A stretch of 64,000 nucleotides of DNA from Microvirga puerhi (GTDB taxonomy: Bacteria; Pseudomonadota; Alphaproteobacteria; Rhizobiales; Beijerinckiaceae): the NCBI RefSeq assembly GCF_020089865.1, contig NZ_JAIRBM010000007.1, forward strand, positions 124,001 through 188,000. The letters are read 5' to 3'. Shown here in pieces: positions 10,746-19,405 of this stretch. The translations under genes and the position numbers were made by a program. The notes beneath the pieces were generated by a model. It was not told the DNA's origin. It saw only the letters and a program-made list of their open reading frames with translations, and did not search any database. Position 1 is the first letter of the stretch; the number at the start of each line of letters is the position of its first letter.

Positions 10746-10758
10746 GATGGAATGGGAG
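10746..10758. repeat. Right direct repeat (putative attR remnant)
   Basis: GATGGAATGGGAG repeats the guaA 3' end at 12 of 13 positions. It lies exactly where conserved sequence resumes, and its GGGAG also serves as the likely Shine-Dalgarno of the following reductase gene. Confidence 0.5.
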
Positions 10759-10767
10759 CAAACGACG

Positions 10768-11124
10768 GTGTCGAAACAGACGGTGACGATCTACGGCATC
10801 AAGAACTGTGACACGATGAAGAAGGCACGCGCTTGGCTCGATGCCAACGGTGTCAGCTACAGCTTCCATGATTACAAGGTAGCAGGTATCGATCGGGCGC
10901 GCCTTGAGACCTGGGCCCGCAGCGTCGGCTGGGAGACCCTTCTCAACCGGGCCGGAACGACCTTCCGCAAGCTGCCGGAGGCAGATAAGGCTGCTCTCGA
11001 TGAGCGCAAGGCCATTGCGCTCATGCTCGATCAACCGTCCATGATCAAGCGCCCCGTCCTCGATGTGGGACGCCGTCTCCTCGTCGGCTTCAAGCCGGAG
11101 CAGTATGAGGCGGCGGTTCGGTAG
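10768..11124 (+). CDS. ArsC/Spx family reductase (YffB-like)
   Basis: A 118-residue thioredoxin-fold protein of the ArsC/YffB family. The N-terminus VTIYGIKNCDTMKKA carries the single active-site Cys14 in the GIKNCDT motif, which is typical of YffB rather than of true arsenate reductases, and Arg occurs late in the fold (MIKRPVLDV). YffB-type proteins may use glutathione; the substrate is not established. The frame is open from 10690, but a GTG at 10768 gives the usual family length and has GGGAG 9 bases upstream; ATGs at 10744 and 10747 are alternatives. Its start lies directly at the right edge of the proposed guaA insertion. Confidence 0.85.
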   Translation: MSKQTVTIYGIKNCDTMKKARAWLDANGVSYSFHDYKVAGIDRARLETWARSVGWETLLNRAGTTFRKLPEADKAALDERKAIALMLDQPSMIKRPVLDVGRRLLVGFKPEQYEAAVR

Positions 11125-11149
11125 CGACGCACCTTCTCATTCCCTTCAC

Positions 11150-11278
11150 GTCATCCCGGGGCCGCGCAGCGGAGCCCGGGATCCATATCAGCTGACCATG
11201 CCGAAGGAAGCGAGCGGCTGCGGATGCGCTTTTCCTCGACAGGTCGTGGTGATGGATCCCCGCCTGCGCGGGGATGAC
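11150..11278. repeat. Palindromic intergenic repeat element, copy A
   Basis: Begins GTCATCCCGGGG and ends CGGGGATGAC, so the outer ends are inverted. The first 38 bases (11150-11187) match a second copy at 55713-55750 with only a few differences, one pair of which is compensatory within the stem. The inner boundaries (GGGATCCATA and ATGGATCCCC) are inverted too. This is a REP/BIME-like element of the sort scattered through intergenic regions of Hyphomicrobiales genomes. Confidence 0.75.
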
Positions 11279-11296
11279 AACGGGGAGAGAAAAACA

Positions 11297-11322
11297 AAAG
11301 GCGGGCCGCAAAGCCCGCCTTT
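11297..11322. terminator. Bidirectional intrinsic terminator
   Basis: A 10-bp stem (AAAGGCGGGC / GCCCGCCTTT) with a 6-base loop lies between the reductase gene and the convergent dctM. The arm ends give a T-run on both strands, so it can stop transcription from either side. Confidence 0.8.
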
Positions 11323-11345
11323 GTCATTGTTTGCATCAATCGCTC

Positions 11346-13238
11346 TTACTGGATCTTCGGCGGTTCGTCGAAGTTCAGGGGCGGGAGGCCCGTATCGCCG
11401 CCTCCAGGGCCGATGCCCGGCACCAGAAGCTCGTCGAGCTTCTTCTGAACGGCTGCCGGGTCGACGGTCGTGCCTGCGGATTTGTAGTGCATGACCATCT
11501 GCGGGAAGGTCACCACGAGAGCCACCATGATCAGCTGGATGATCACGAACGGGATGGCGCCCCAGTAGATCTGTCCGGTCGTGATCGGCTCCATGCGTTT
11601 GCCCGTGACGCGGTCGATGTAAGGCTCTTTTGGAGCGACCGAGCGCAGGAAGAACAGGGAGAAGCCGAAGGGCGGGTGCATGAACGAGGTCTGCATGTTC
11701 ACGCCGAGGATCACACCGAACCAGATCAGGTCGATTCCGAGCTTTTCCGCGGCGGGCCCGAGTAGCGGGATGATGATGAAGGCCAGCTCGAAGTAATCGA
11801 GGAAGAAGGCCAGGAAGAAGACCAGAAGGTTCACGACGATGAGGAAGCCGACCTGCCCGCCGGGCAGCGACGTCAGCAGATGCTCGACCCAGATATGGCC
11901 GTTCACGCCGTAGAATGTCAGCGAGAAGACACGCGCACCGATCAGAATGAAGAGCACGAAGGCCGAGAGCTTGGCCGTGGCCTCCGTCGCCTGGCGCATG
12001 AGCGTCCAGTTGAAGCGGGCGGGGTTCTTGTCGAGTTTCCGCTTGATCGCGGCGAGGATCACCGAGCCCAGAGCGCCCATGGCGCCGCCTTCCGTCGGCG
12101 TGGCGACGCCGATGAAGATCGTGCCCAGCACCAGGAAGATCAGCAGGAGTGGGGGCACCATGACGAAGGTGACCTGCTCTGCCATGCGCGACATGAGCCG
12201 CAGGCCCGACATGCGCTCGATCACGCCGACGACCAGTGAATAGATCGCGCCGGCCACGAACATCTCGACGATGAGAGCGTAGTTCTCGTGGCCTCCACGC
12301 AGCAGCAGAATATAGACGGAGATGAGGGCCGCCGTGAGGATCGCCGAGGCGACCACATGCTTGGCACCGAGCCAGCGATTGATGATGGCGCAGATCAGCG
12401 CGACCACCGTCGACGCGCAGATCGTCAGGATCACGAAGTCGGAGCCGGCGCGAATGCTGGTCTGGGACAGGGCGTAGTAGCCGACCAGGCCCGAGAAGAC
12501 CACAAGGATGCCGAGCTGCCAGACGCCGCGGGTTCCGTTGGGCTCCCGGTAGCCGATCGCTTCCGGCGGCAGGCCTGGGGCCGACTTCGGATAGAAGATC
12601 GACATCAGGAGGACGTAACCGGCATACATCGCCGTGAGCACGAGGCCCGGGATGAACGCGCCCTCGTACATGTCGCCCACCGAGCGGCCGAGCTGGTCGG
12701 CCATGACGATGAGAACGAGCGAAGGTGGGATGATCTGGGCGAGCGTGCCGGAGGCCGCGATGACGCCTGAGGCGAGGCGGCGGTCATAGCCGTAGCGCAG
12801 CATGATCGGCAGGGAGATCAGGCCCATGGAGATCACCGACGCGGCGACGACGCCTGTCGTTGCGGCAAGAAGCGCGCCGACGAAGATCACCGCATAGGCG
12901 AGGCCGCCTCGAACCGGGCCGAAGAGCTGACCGATCGTATCGAGCAGATCCTCGGCCATGCCGGATCGTTCGAGGATCAGCCCCATGAACGTGAAGAAGG
13001 GCACTGCAAGCAGCACCTCGTTCGACATGGTGCCGTAGACACGGTCAGGCAGGGCTTGGAGCAGCGGCCAGGACAGCGTGATCGTTTCAGGCGCAAGAGG
13101 CGCGAGCTCGACCGCGAGGAAGAAGAACAGCAGGCCGTTGGCGGCCAGCGAGAACGCGACCGGATAGCCAAGCAGCAGGAAGATGATGAGGGCGCCGAAC
13201 ATGATCGGCGCGAGATTCTGGGCAATCAACTCTGCCAT
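11346..13238 (-). CDS. dctM: TRAP transporter large permease (DctM type, extended)
   Basis: A 630-residue inner-membrane protein with more than a dozen hydrophobic segments. The start (MAELIAQNLAPIMFGALIIFLLLGYPVAFSLA) and internal motifs such as IPPSLVLIVMADQLGRSVG mark it as the DctM subunit that moves the solute with sodium. Typical DctM proteins are about 430 residues; this one has extra membrane segments in the middle (roughly residues 230-340), as in a known long subclass. An upstream in-frame extension to 13406 is not plausible because it overlaps dctQ and is Arg/Pro-rich. It follows dctQ by 46 bases. Substrate unknown, probably an organic acid; no periplasmic DctP gene is next to it. 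Confidence 0.9.
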   Translation of the reverse strand: MAELIAQNLAPIMFGALIIFLLLGYPVAFSLAANGLLFFFLAVELAPLAPETITLSWPLLQALPDRVYGTMSNEVLLAVPFFTFMGLILERSGMAEDLLDTIGQLFGPVRGGLAYAVIFVGALLAATTGVVAASVISMGLISLPIMLRYGYDRRLASGVIAASGTLAQIIPPSLVLIVMADQLGRSVGDMYEGAFIPGLVLTAMYAGYVLLMSIFYPKSAPGLPPEAIGYREPNGTRGVWQLGILVVFSGLVGYYALSQTSIRAGSDFVILTICASTVVALICAIINRWLGAKHVVASAILTAALISVYILLLRGGHENYALIVEMFVAGAIYSLVVGVIERMSGLRLMSRMAEQVTFVMVPPLLLIFLVLGTIFIGVATPTEGGAMGALGSVILAAIKRKLDKNPARFNWTLMRQATEATAKLSAFVLFILIGARVFSLTFYGVNGHIWVEHLLTSLPGGQVGFLIVVNLLVFFLAFFLDYFELAFIIIPLLGPAAEKLGIDLIWFGVILGVNMQTSFMHPPFGFSLFFLRSVAPKEPYIDRVTGKRMEPITTGQIYWGAIPFVIIQLIMVALVVTFPQMVMHYKSAGTTVDPAAVQKKLDELLVPGIGPGGGDTGLPPLNFDEPPKIQ

Positions 13239-13284
13239 GGGAGGAGGGCTCCGAACGCGAAATGCAATGGTTTGAACGGTGACA

Positions 13285-13902
13285 CTAGCTGATGCCGTCG
13301 CCCGGAGGGGTTCCGGAGCGAGGATCCTGAGCCGTGCCGAGTTCGGTGAGCAGACGCTCGGCCTCGGCCTCCGCGCTGTGGCCGGCCTCTTCGTCGGCAA
13401 GGTCACCGCGCATGATGGCGATCCGTTTGATCAGCTCGCTCAGCCATTGCAGGAAAAGGAAGGTGAATCCGAGAAGGATCAGACCCTTGGCCGGCCAGAT
13501 CAGCAGGCCGCCGGCATTCGACGAGACCTCGCCCGACTGGAAGGAGCGCGAGAAGTACGGCACGCTGAGGTACAGCATGATGGCCACGAAGGGCATCAGG
13601 AAGAACACGTGCCCGAAGAGATCGACCCAGTCCCGTTGCCGTTTCGACAGGGCATTGGAGACGATATCGATCCGGATGTGCTCGTTCACTTTCAGGGTCC
13701 AGGGGGCGCAGAGCATGAAGACGGCGCCGAACAGGTACCATTGCAGCTCGAGCCAGGCGTTCGACGAGACGCCGAAGACGCGCCGAATGATGGCATTGAC
13801 CGCCGATACGACGATGGCCACCACGATGGCCCAGGCCACGGTCTTCCCCAGGCGCTCATTCAAGCTGTCTATTGCCTGGGACAGCTTCAGGAATGCTGTC
13901 AT
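13285..13902 (-). CDS. dctQ: TRAP transporter small permease (DctQ)
   Basis: A 205-residue protein with four hydrophobic segments and the DctQ pattern (AWLELQWYLFGAVFMLCAPWTLKVNEHIRIDI), followed by a polar Glu/Ala-rich tail. It forms the membrane part of a TRAP transporter with the dctM product encoded directly downstream. Gene order dctQ-dctM is standard; the solute-binding dctP gene that usually comes first is absent here. Confidence 0.92.
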   Translation of the reverse strand: MTAFLKLSQAIDSLNERLGKTVAWAIVVAIVVSAVNAIIRRVFGVSSNAWLELQWYLFGAVFMLCAPWTLKVNEHIRIDIVSNALSKRQRDWVDLFGHVFFLMPFVAIMLYLSVPYFSRSFQSGEVSSNAGGLLIWPAKGLILLGFTFLFLQWLSELIKRIAIMRGDLADEEAGHSAEAEAERLLTELGTAQDPRSGTPPGDGIS

Positions 13903-14196
13903 CCGCTTCGTCCCCTGATTGCTTGCGTTGTTGGTTTTGTCAGGGTGTAGCTATCGAAGTTGTAACACCTTCGCTAGAGCCTCATCGGCCTGACCGTACT
14001 CGACTTAAGGCGAGTATCCCCTATGCGTTCCTGTCACAAGAGGGGAGGTTGTTGAAAGTTCTGGTGTGTCGGCCGCTTTCCTGCGGCAATTAATACATCG
14101 AAAGGCGGGTAGGCCCGAGCGGCCCAGAGGCGGGTTGCCGGTGGCAGTAGCCCTTATTGATTGCTATGGTCCGGGCTCCGCATGAAGGAGATGAGC
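13903..14196. other. Divergent intergenic region between dctQ and nnrU
   Basis: A 294-base gap with no credible gene. It must hold the promoters of dctQM (leftward) and of the nnrU-like gene (rightward). A short inverted repeat TACTCG-N8-CGAGTA is visible near 14000 and could be an operator, but it is too short to rely on. Confidence 0.4.
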
Positions 14197-14790
14197 GTGA
14201 CGCTGCTTGTGCTGGGCCTGATCGTCTTTCTAGGAACTCATGCCTTCAGCATGGCTCGCAAGGCGCGTGCCGATGTCATCGCGAAGATTGGGGAGGGGCC
14301 TTACAAGGGGCTCTATTCCCTCCTCTCGCTGATCGGAATCGTGCTGATCGCCATCGGCTTCGGTCGCTACAGGGCTGCCGGCTATATTCCGGTCTGGGAC
14401 CCGCCGATCTGGACCCGGCATCTGGCCCTGTTGCTCGTCTGGTTGGCCTTCATGGCGGTCGCTGCCGCTTATCTGCCCGGTCGGATCAAGCGCCGCCTGA
14501 AGCATCCGATGCTGGCCGGGGTGAAGCTCTGGGCCTTCGCGCACCTTCTCGCCAACGGCGATCTCGGCTCCATTCTCCTGTTCGGGTCGATCCTCGTCTG
14601 GGCCGTTCTCGCCCGCATCAGCGCCAAGTACCGGGATGTCGCAGTGGAGCACGGAGCGCCTCGGGATGGGCTTCACGACAATCGCAATGACGCTCTCGCC
14701 ATCGTGATTGGCACGGTGGCCTATCTGGTGTTCGTGATCTGGCTGCACCCCCTCCTGATCGGTGTTCCGGTGCTTCCAGGACGCGCTTGA
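14197..14790 (+). CDS. NnrU family membrane protein
   Basis: A 197-residue protein with five or six hydrophobic segments. The N-terminus VTLLVLGLIVFLGTHAFSM and the RLKHPMLAGVKLWAFAHLLANGD segment are hallmarks of NnrU, a family first linked to nitrite/nitric oxide reduction genes but also found far from them; its reaction is unsettled and it shares a fold with isoprenoid-related membrane enzymes. I choose the GTG at 14197, because AAGGAG lies 6 bases before it and family members begin in this way; an ATG at 14191 touches the Shine-Dalgarno and one at 14182 precedes it. No denitrification gene is nearby. Confidence 0.85.
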   Translation: MTLLVLGLIVFLGTHAFSMARKARADVIAKIGEGPYKGLYSLLSLIGIVLIAIGFGRYRAAGYIPVWDPPIWTRHLALLLVWLAFMAVAAAYLPGRIKRRLKHPMLAGVKLWAFAHLLANGDLGSILLFGSILVWAVLARISAKYRDVAVEHGAPRDGLHDNRNDALAIVIGTVAYLVFVIWLHPLLIGVPVLPGRA

Positions 14791-14905
14791 GCGCCCTGTG
14801 GCGCCGATATCCGCCGCCGAGGTGCGTTCACCTCTCGCCTTCATCGGGGGGCTGTGCTAGGCGACCCACTTCGATTGAGGAGGCGGTCCCGGCCGCAAGA
14901 GAGTT

Positions 14906-15577
14906 ATGGCTCCGAACGACGAGTTCATCCGCGAGGTCGACGAGGAATATCGCCGCGACCAGATCGCGCAGATCTGGAAGCGCTACAACGGCATCATCAT
15001 CGGTGTTGCGATCCTCGTCGTGGCTGCCGTCGGCGGCTGGCGCTACTGGGAATATTACCAGGAGACTCGCTCCCAGGCCGCGGCCCTGCGTTACGAGGAC
15101 GCCCTGAGGCTGTCCCGGGACGACAAGGGTAAGGATGCCGAGGGCGCCCTCGAGAGCCTCGCCAAGGAAGGCGACACCGGGTACGGCCTGCTCGCACGCT
15201 TTCGTCTGGCCGCGGAGCTTGGCCGGGAGAACGCCGAGAACGGCGCTTCGGCTTATGATGCCCTCGCCAAGGACGGAAACCTGAGCCCGCTCTGGCAGGA
15301 TCTCGCCCGCCTGCGCGCCGCCTGGCTGCGCATCGACAGCGCGGATCCGGCGAAGATCCGGACGGATCTTGAGCGTCTCGCCGTTCCGGAGAATCCGTGG
15401 CGCCACTCGGCTCGCGAACTTCTCGGCCTTTCAGGCCTGAAGAGCGGCGACATGGACTATGCAGGCCGCTGGTTCGACCAGATCGCTGCGGACCACGATA
15501 CGCCGTCGGCGCTCAAGCAGCGACTCGCGATCTATACTGCGCTCGTGGCCGGTGGCCCGGTTCCGGTTACTCAATAA
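14906..15577 (+). CDS. YfgM-like TPR membrane protein
   Basis: A 223-residue protein with an acidic N-terminal cytoplasmic segment, one membrane helix (about residues 29-47: GIIIGVAILVVAAVGGWRYW) and a periplasmic alpha-helical domain of TPR type. This layout matches the YfgM/TPR_21 family, ancillary to the SecYEG translocon and often encoded just before der, as here (18 bases apart). Co-transcription with der is likely. Its role in this organism is inferred from the family. Confidence 0.85.
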   Translation: MAPNDEFIREVDEEYRRDQIAQIWKRYNGIIIGVAILVVAAVGGWRYWEYYQETRSQAAALRYEDALRLSRDDKGKDAEGALESLAKEGDTGYGLLARFRLAAELGRENAENGASAYDALAKDGNLSPLWQDLARLRAAWLRIDSADPAKIRTDLERLAVPENPWRHSARELLGLSGLKSGDMDYAGRWFDQIAADHDTPSALKQRLAIYTALVAGGPVPVTQ

Positions 15578-15595
15578 AGGAATGCGAGGCAGGAC

Positions 15596-16945
15596 ATGAC
15601 GCCTACCGTCGCCATTGTCGGGCGGCCGAATGTCGGCAAGTCGACCCTGTTCAATCGTCTGGTCGGTAAGAAGCTTGCGCTCGTCGACGACCGGCCTGGC
15701 GTAACTCGCGACCGCCGCGAGGGCGAGGCGCGCTTAGGCGATCTCGAATTCCGGGTCGTCGATACAGCAGGTCTCGAAGAGTCTACGGAGGAATCGCTCC
15801 TCGGCCGCATGCGGGCTCAGACCGAGGCTGCCATCGGCGATGCGGACGTGATCCTTTTCGTGGTGGATGCCCGCGTCGGCATCCTGCCCGCCGACCGGCC
15901 CTTCGCAGAACTGGCGCGCCGGTCCGGCAAGCCTGTCATCCTGATTGCCAACAAGGCGGAAGGTGGTGCGGGTCTCGCCGGTGCCTATGAGGCGTTCTCT
16001 CTCGGCCTCGGCGAGCCGGTGCCGCTCTCGGCCGAACATGGCGAGGGCATGGCCGATCTCTTCGAAGCCCTGATGCCTTACTTCCCCGAACCTCAGGACG
16101 AGGCCGAGGAAGAGAAAGAGGACCCTAACAAGCCGTTGCAGGTCGCCATCGTCGGGCGGCCAAATGCCGGCAAGTCGACCCTCATCAACAGGATGGTCGG
16201 CGAAGAGCGTCTGCTCACCGGCCCGGAGGCGGGAATTACCCGCGATTCCATCTCCCTCGACTGGACTTGGCGCGGCAAGGCTATCAAGCTGTTCGATACG
16301 GCCGGCCTGCGCAAGCGCGCGCGCGTCGAGGACAAGCTCGAGAAGCTCTCCGTCGCCGATGCGCTGCGCGCCGTGCGGTTCGCCGAGGTCGTGGTGGTGC
16401 TCCTTGACGCGACGATCCCATTCGAGAAGCAGGACCTCTCCATCGTCGATCTGGTGGAGCAGGAAGGCCGTGCGCTCGTGATCGGTCTCAACAAGTGGGA
16501 TCTGGTCGCCGACCAGCCGGGCCTTCTGAAGGAACTGAAGGAGAAGGCTTCGCGCCTTCTGCCGCAGGTGAGGGGTGCGCCGGTGGTGCCGCTCTCGGGC
16601 CTTGCCGGCAACGGCATCGATGCCCTGATGAAGGCCATCGTCCAGGTCTATGAGACCTGGAACCGACGCATCGCGACGGCACGCCTCAACCAGTGGCTTT
16701 CCGAGGCTCTCGAGGCCAATCCGCCGCCCGCGGTGTCCGGGCGACGCATCAAGATTCGCTACATGACGCAGGTCAAGGCGCGGCCGCCACATTTCGCGAT
16801 CTTCGGCAACCAGCTCGACGCCTTGCCGAAGAGCTATACGCGCTACCTCGTCAACGGAATCCGCGAAGCCTTCGAGCTTCCCGGCGTTCCGATCCGCATG
16901 TCGCTGCGTATGGGCCAGAACCCGTTCGACAAGGGACGGAAATAG
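15596..16945 (+). CDS. der: Ribosome biogenesis GTPase Der
   Basis: A double-GTPase of 449 residues needed for 50S maturation. Two G domains in tandem: GRPNVGKST near residue 8 and GRPNAGKST near residue 187, each with its DxxG and NKxD motifs (NKAE and NKWD), followed by a KH-like C-terminal domain ([21 protein letters not shown]). Length and order are typical. The ATG has GAGGCAGG just upstream. Confidence 0.97.
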   Translation: MTPTVAIVGRPNVGKSTLFNRLVGKKLALVDDRPGVTRDRREGEARLGDLEFRVVDTAGLEESTEESLLGRMRAQTEAAIGDADVILFVVDARVGILPADRPFAELARRSGKPVILIANKAEGGAGLAGAYEAFSLGLGEPVPLSAEHGEGMADLFEALMPYFPEPQDEAEEEKEDPNKPLQVAIVGRPNAGKSTLINRMVGEERLLTGPEAGITRDSISLDWTWRGKAIKLFDTAGLRKRARVEDKLEKLSVADALRAVRFAEVVVVLLDATIPFEKQDLSIVDLVEQEGRALVIGLNKWDLVADQPGLLKELKEKASRLLPQVRGAPVVPLSGLAGNGIDALMKAIVQVYETWNRRIATARLNQWLSEALEANPPPAVSGRRIKIRYMTQVKARPPHFAIFGNQLDALPKSYTRYLVNGIREAFELPGVPIRMSLRMGQNPFDKGRK

Positions 16946-16961
16946 GCCGTGGTCATTTGCA

Positions 16962-16985
16962 GGACGCTCGCCTCATGAAGCGTCC
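16962..16985. terminator. Weak hairpin after der
   Basis: GGACGCT and AGCGTCC form a 7-bp stem with a 10-base loop between the convergent der and RTX genes. No T-run follows, so a terminator function is uncertain. Confidence 0.3.
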
Positions 16986-17008
16986 CTATCAAAAGCGGGA
17001 CATCCGCG

Positions 17009-18535
17009 TCAGATGACCATGAAGTCGAGATAGGTCATCTTGAGACCCTTCTTGAGGGTGGTGATCTCAACCGCCTTGCCCTTACCCGAGCCGTCGGCGT
17101 CGTAAGAGAGCACGCCCTTCTTGGTGTCGTAGATCAGATAGTCATTCTTGTCCTTGGCCTTGTCGCCGATGGTGAAGAACGCCTTGTTGAGCTTGCCCGG
17201 CTTGGCTTCGCTGCCCTTGCCGAGCTTCTTGAACACCGCGTTGTCGAGCCAGAGCGTGTCGTCCTTGACATTGAAGTCGATGATCTTGTCGAGGTTGGTC
17301 TTCTTGTTCAATGCCGTGTTGAACACGAAGATGTCCTTGCCCGCACCCCCGGTGAGAATGTCATTGCCGAGACCGCCAGAGATCGTATCGTCGCCGGCCC
17401 CTCCAGCAATCACGTCCTTGCCCGCCCCACCCTTAATCACATTGGCGTCGTCGTTACCGACAGTCTTTCCGCCCGATGATGGCGCCGTCACCTCTGCGGT
17501 ATGAGACGCTGCCACGATGCTCGTTGTGGTCTTATCCGCTCCGTCGGACACGCTGACTTGGATCTGGCGGTTTGTCGAAGCAGCAGATCCGGAATTGTAA
17601 TAAATAAGGGCGTGAATGACCTTATTGACAGCATCCGATGTGGCGTTGCCATTGAACACGACATCGAAGGACGAGTTCGTTACGTTGTAGAGGTCGGCGA
17701 ATACTTTGCTGTTGGCTTTGTCCCTTACTGGGCCACCTTCGACAAGGCCATTTGGTAATTCGACCGAGCCGAAATAGTCGATATCGACCCAGTCGTCGGC
17801 GCTCGCATTGAGAACCTTTACGGAGATTTTGCGGATGCCTTCATCATCGGTTGCCACCGCGTTGTTGCCCGCATCGACATAGACGGGATCGAGATTTTTC
17901 GCCTCGATCCGGTCTCCGTTGAGTCCGCTCAAGGTTGGTGCCGCGTTGCCCGCGCCATTGTCGCTGTCGTCCCAGACGTAGCTTGCGCTCCGGCGGTATA
18001 GGAGCGCGCGTTCCGCATCCGTGAACGTATCGCCGACAAGATGAATACGCGCGCCGCTCCGTAGCGAGAAATTCAACAGCGCGTTCTCGCCCGCGAAAAG
18101 CTGGCTTTTGTCGCCAATGACGATGTCGGCGTAGAGGGATGGATCCAGAAAGATATAATTGTTCGCGAAGGTCTTGCCGCGCAGATCGTAGGTCTGCAGG
18201 GGGGCGCCCGACAGATAAATCCGTGCCTGATTGGGAGCGTCGCTCCCATAGACGAGATTGATCGTGGCGAGCTGCTGCGCGCTCAAGTAGAGGTCACCGC
18301 CCCCGGAATTGAAGTATACTTCCTCAATCCCCGAGAACGACGCAAATTTCCTAAGATCGTAAGTGCCGGTGTCCGTCAGGACGAGCGCATCGTTTCCCGC
18401 ACCGCCACTGATAGTCACATGGCTCCAGTCGTATTGGAGGAAGTTGCCCTGGGGGGTGATGAAATTGTCGTCGTCGGCTGTGCCAACGGCCGAATAATGT
18501 TGAGGATCGAGCGTAATGTCAGCGCCGGTCGCCAT
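17009..18535 (-). CDS. RTX calcium-binding protein, probable type I secreted (paralogue 1)
   Basis: A 508-residue protein without a classical signal peptide. Residues ~1-360 are a beta-rich, Asp/Asn-rich region; about 365-405 contain the RTX nonapeptides (GGAGKDVIAGGAGDDTISGG, continuing to GGAGKDIFVF), which bind calcium. The last ~100 residues (DKIIDFNVKDDTLWLD ... LKKGLKMTYLDFMVI) resemble the tail of the second RTX protein at 21887-23005 and should be the type I secretion signal. The ATG at 18535 is chosen; another lies 5 codons upstream. No ABC exporter or fusion protein is in the window, so secretion would use a system encoded elsewhere. Function unknown; surface or adhesin-like roles are common for such proteins. 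Confidence 0.85.
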   Translation of the reverse strand: MATGADITLDPQHYSAVGTADDDNFITPQGNFLQYDWSHVTISGGAGNDALVLTDTGTYDLRKFASFSGIEEVYFNSGGGDLYLSAQQLATINLVYGSDAPNQARIYLSGAPLQTYDLRGKTFANNYIFLDPSLYADIVIGDKSQLFAGENALLNFSLRSGARIHLVGDTFTDAERALLYRRSASYVWDDSDNGAGNAAPTLSGLNGDRIEAKNLDPVYVDAGNNAVATDDEGIRKISVKVLNASADDWVDIDYFGSVELPNGLVEGGPVRDKANSKVFADLYNVTNSSFDVVFNGNATSDAVNKVIHALIYYNSGSAASTNRQIQVSVSDGADKTTTSIVAASHTAEVTAPSSGGKTVGNDDANVIKGGAGKDVIAGGAGDDTISGGLGNDILTGGAGKDIFVFNTALNKKTNLDKIIDFNVKDDTLWLDNAVFKKLGKGSEAKPGKLNKAFFTIGDKAKDKNDYLIYDTKKGVLSYDADGSGKGKAVEITTLKKGLKMTYLDFMVI

Positions 18536-18550
18536 GGTGCACCTATCCAA

Positions 18551-18594
18551 AAGTCATACCAAATCAATTAGATAACGATATGATATAACTATCG
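18551..18594 (-). promoter_or_regulatory. AT-rich upstream region of RTX gene 1
   Basis: The blocks AAGTCATA (18551), AAATCAA (18561) and ATATGATATA (18578-18587) recur upstream of the second RTX gene. A 19-base imperfect palindrome CGATA-N9-TATCG spans 18576-18594. Operator or promoter function is inferred. Confidence 0.4.
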
Positions 18595-18655
18595 GAAGAT
18601 GTCGAATGTGCCAAGCGGCACACTGAAAGTGCAGGGTAGGGCTTCGAGACGCAGA

Positions 18656-19399
18656 TTAGGCAGGCATCTGCGGCGTCAGCACTTTCCCGTCTTGCGTGAA
18701 GTCGTAGATCTTGCCGGTCTCGATCCAATCCGGAAGCGCCAGCTTCACGATATGCGGCGCGAGCTCCTCGGGCGTCTTGAGGGTCATCTGATCCTCGCCC
18801 GGCATGGCGGTCCGGCGCATGGCCGTCCGCAGCGGTCCCGGGTTGAGCAGCATCGCCTTCACGGGCGTCGTCACCGTCTCCGCCGCATAGGTCTGTACCA
18901 GGGCATTCAATGCCGCCTTGGAGACGGAGTAGACGCCCCAATAGGCCGTGCATTTGGTGGCGGTGCCGGACGTGACGAAGATGGCGCGGCCTGCATCGGA
19001 AGCGCGCAGCAGCGGATCCAAGGAGCGGATGAGGCGATAATTCGCCGTCACGTTGATGGCCATCACAGCGTCCCAGACCGGCTGGTCGACATGAGTGATG
19101 GGAGCCAGCTCGCCCAAGATGCCCGCATTGCCCAGGAGAATGTCGAGCTTGCCCCAGCGCTCGTAGATCGCTGCGCCGAGCCGGTCGAGGGCATCGAAAT
19201 CCTTGAGATCCACCGGCACGAGAGTCGCGGAGGAGCCCTTGGCCCGGATCTCGTCGTCGAGGGATTCCAAGGCGCCCTGGGTCCGGGCGAGCGCGATGAT
19301 GTGCGCCCCTGCTTCGGCAAGGGCAAGCGCTGCGGCGCGGCCGATGCCGCGCGACGCGCCGGTGACGACCGCGACGCGGTTCGCAAGAGGCTTGGTCAT
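18656..19399 (-). CDS. Short-chain dehydrogenase/reductase
   Basis: A 247-residue classical SDR: cofactor loop TGASRGIG (residues 13-20), NAG at 91-93, catalytic Ser144 and Tyr157-x3-Lys161 (YSVSK). An Arg rather than Asp near residue 39 (ALART) suggests NADP(H). Substrate unknown. It starts 6 bases after the purF stop and so belongs to the cvpA-purF transcript, a linkage seen in many Hyphomicrobiales. Confidence 0.93.
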   Translation of the reverse strand: MTKPLANRVAVVTGASRGIGRAAALALAEAGAHIIALARTQGALESLDDEIRAKGSSATLVPVDLKDFDALDRLGAAIYERWGKLDILLGNAGILGELAPITHVDQPVWDAVMAINVTANYRLIRSLDPLLRASDAGRAIFVTSGTATKCTAYWGVYSVSKAALNALVQTYAAETVTTPVKAMLLNPGPLRTAMRRTAMPGEDQMTLKTPEELAPHIVKLALPDWIETGKIYDFTQDGKVLTPQMPA

Positions 19400-19405
19400 G
19401 GATCC

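Larger units (their letters stand above)
8277..10758. mobile_element. Putative guaA-site genomic insertion carrying an FRG-domain gene
   Basis: This 2.5-kb segment starts at the guaA stop and ends at a near-exact repeat of the guaA 3' end. Its base composition is clearly lower in GC than the neighbours: one 60-base line in the leader (8341-8400) is about 33% GC and one inside the gene (10141-10200) about 48%, against roughly 60% or more in flanking genes. It holds one gene plus an AT-rich leader and no integrase, so it would be a non-autonomous or decayed island. One caveat: precise deletion between the repeats would join guaA in frame to the next gene without a stop, so the right boundary may have changed since insertion. 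Confidence 0.5.

Noticed and set aside
13239..13406. N-terminal extension of dctM
   Set aside because: It would overlap the dctQ end by more than 100 bases and encodes Arg/Pro-rich sequence, not the hydrophobic DctM start.
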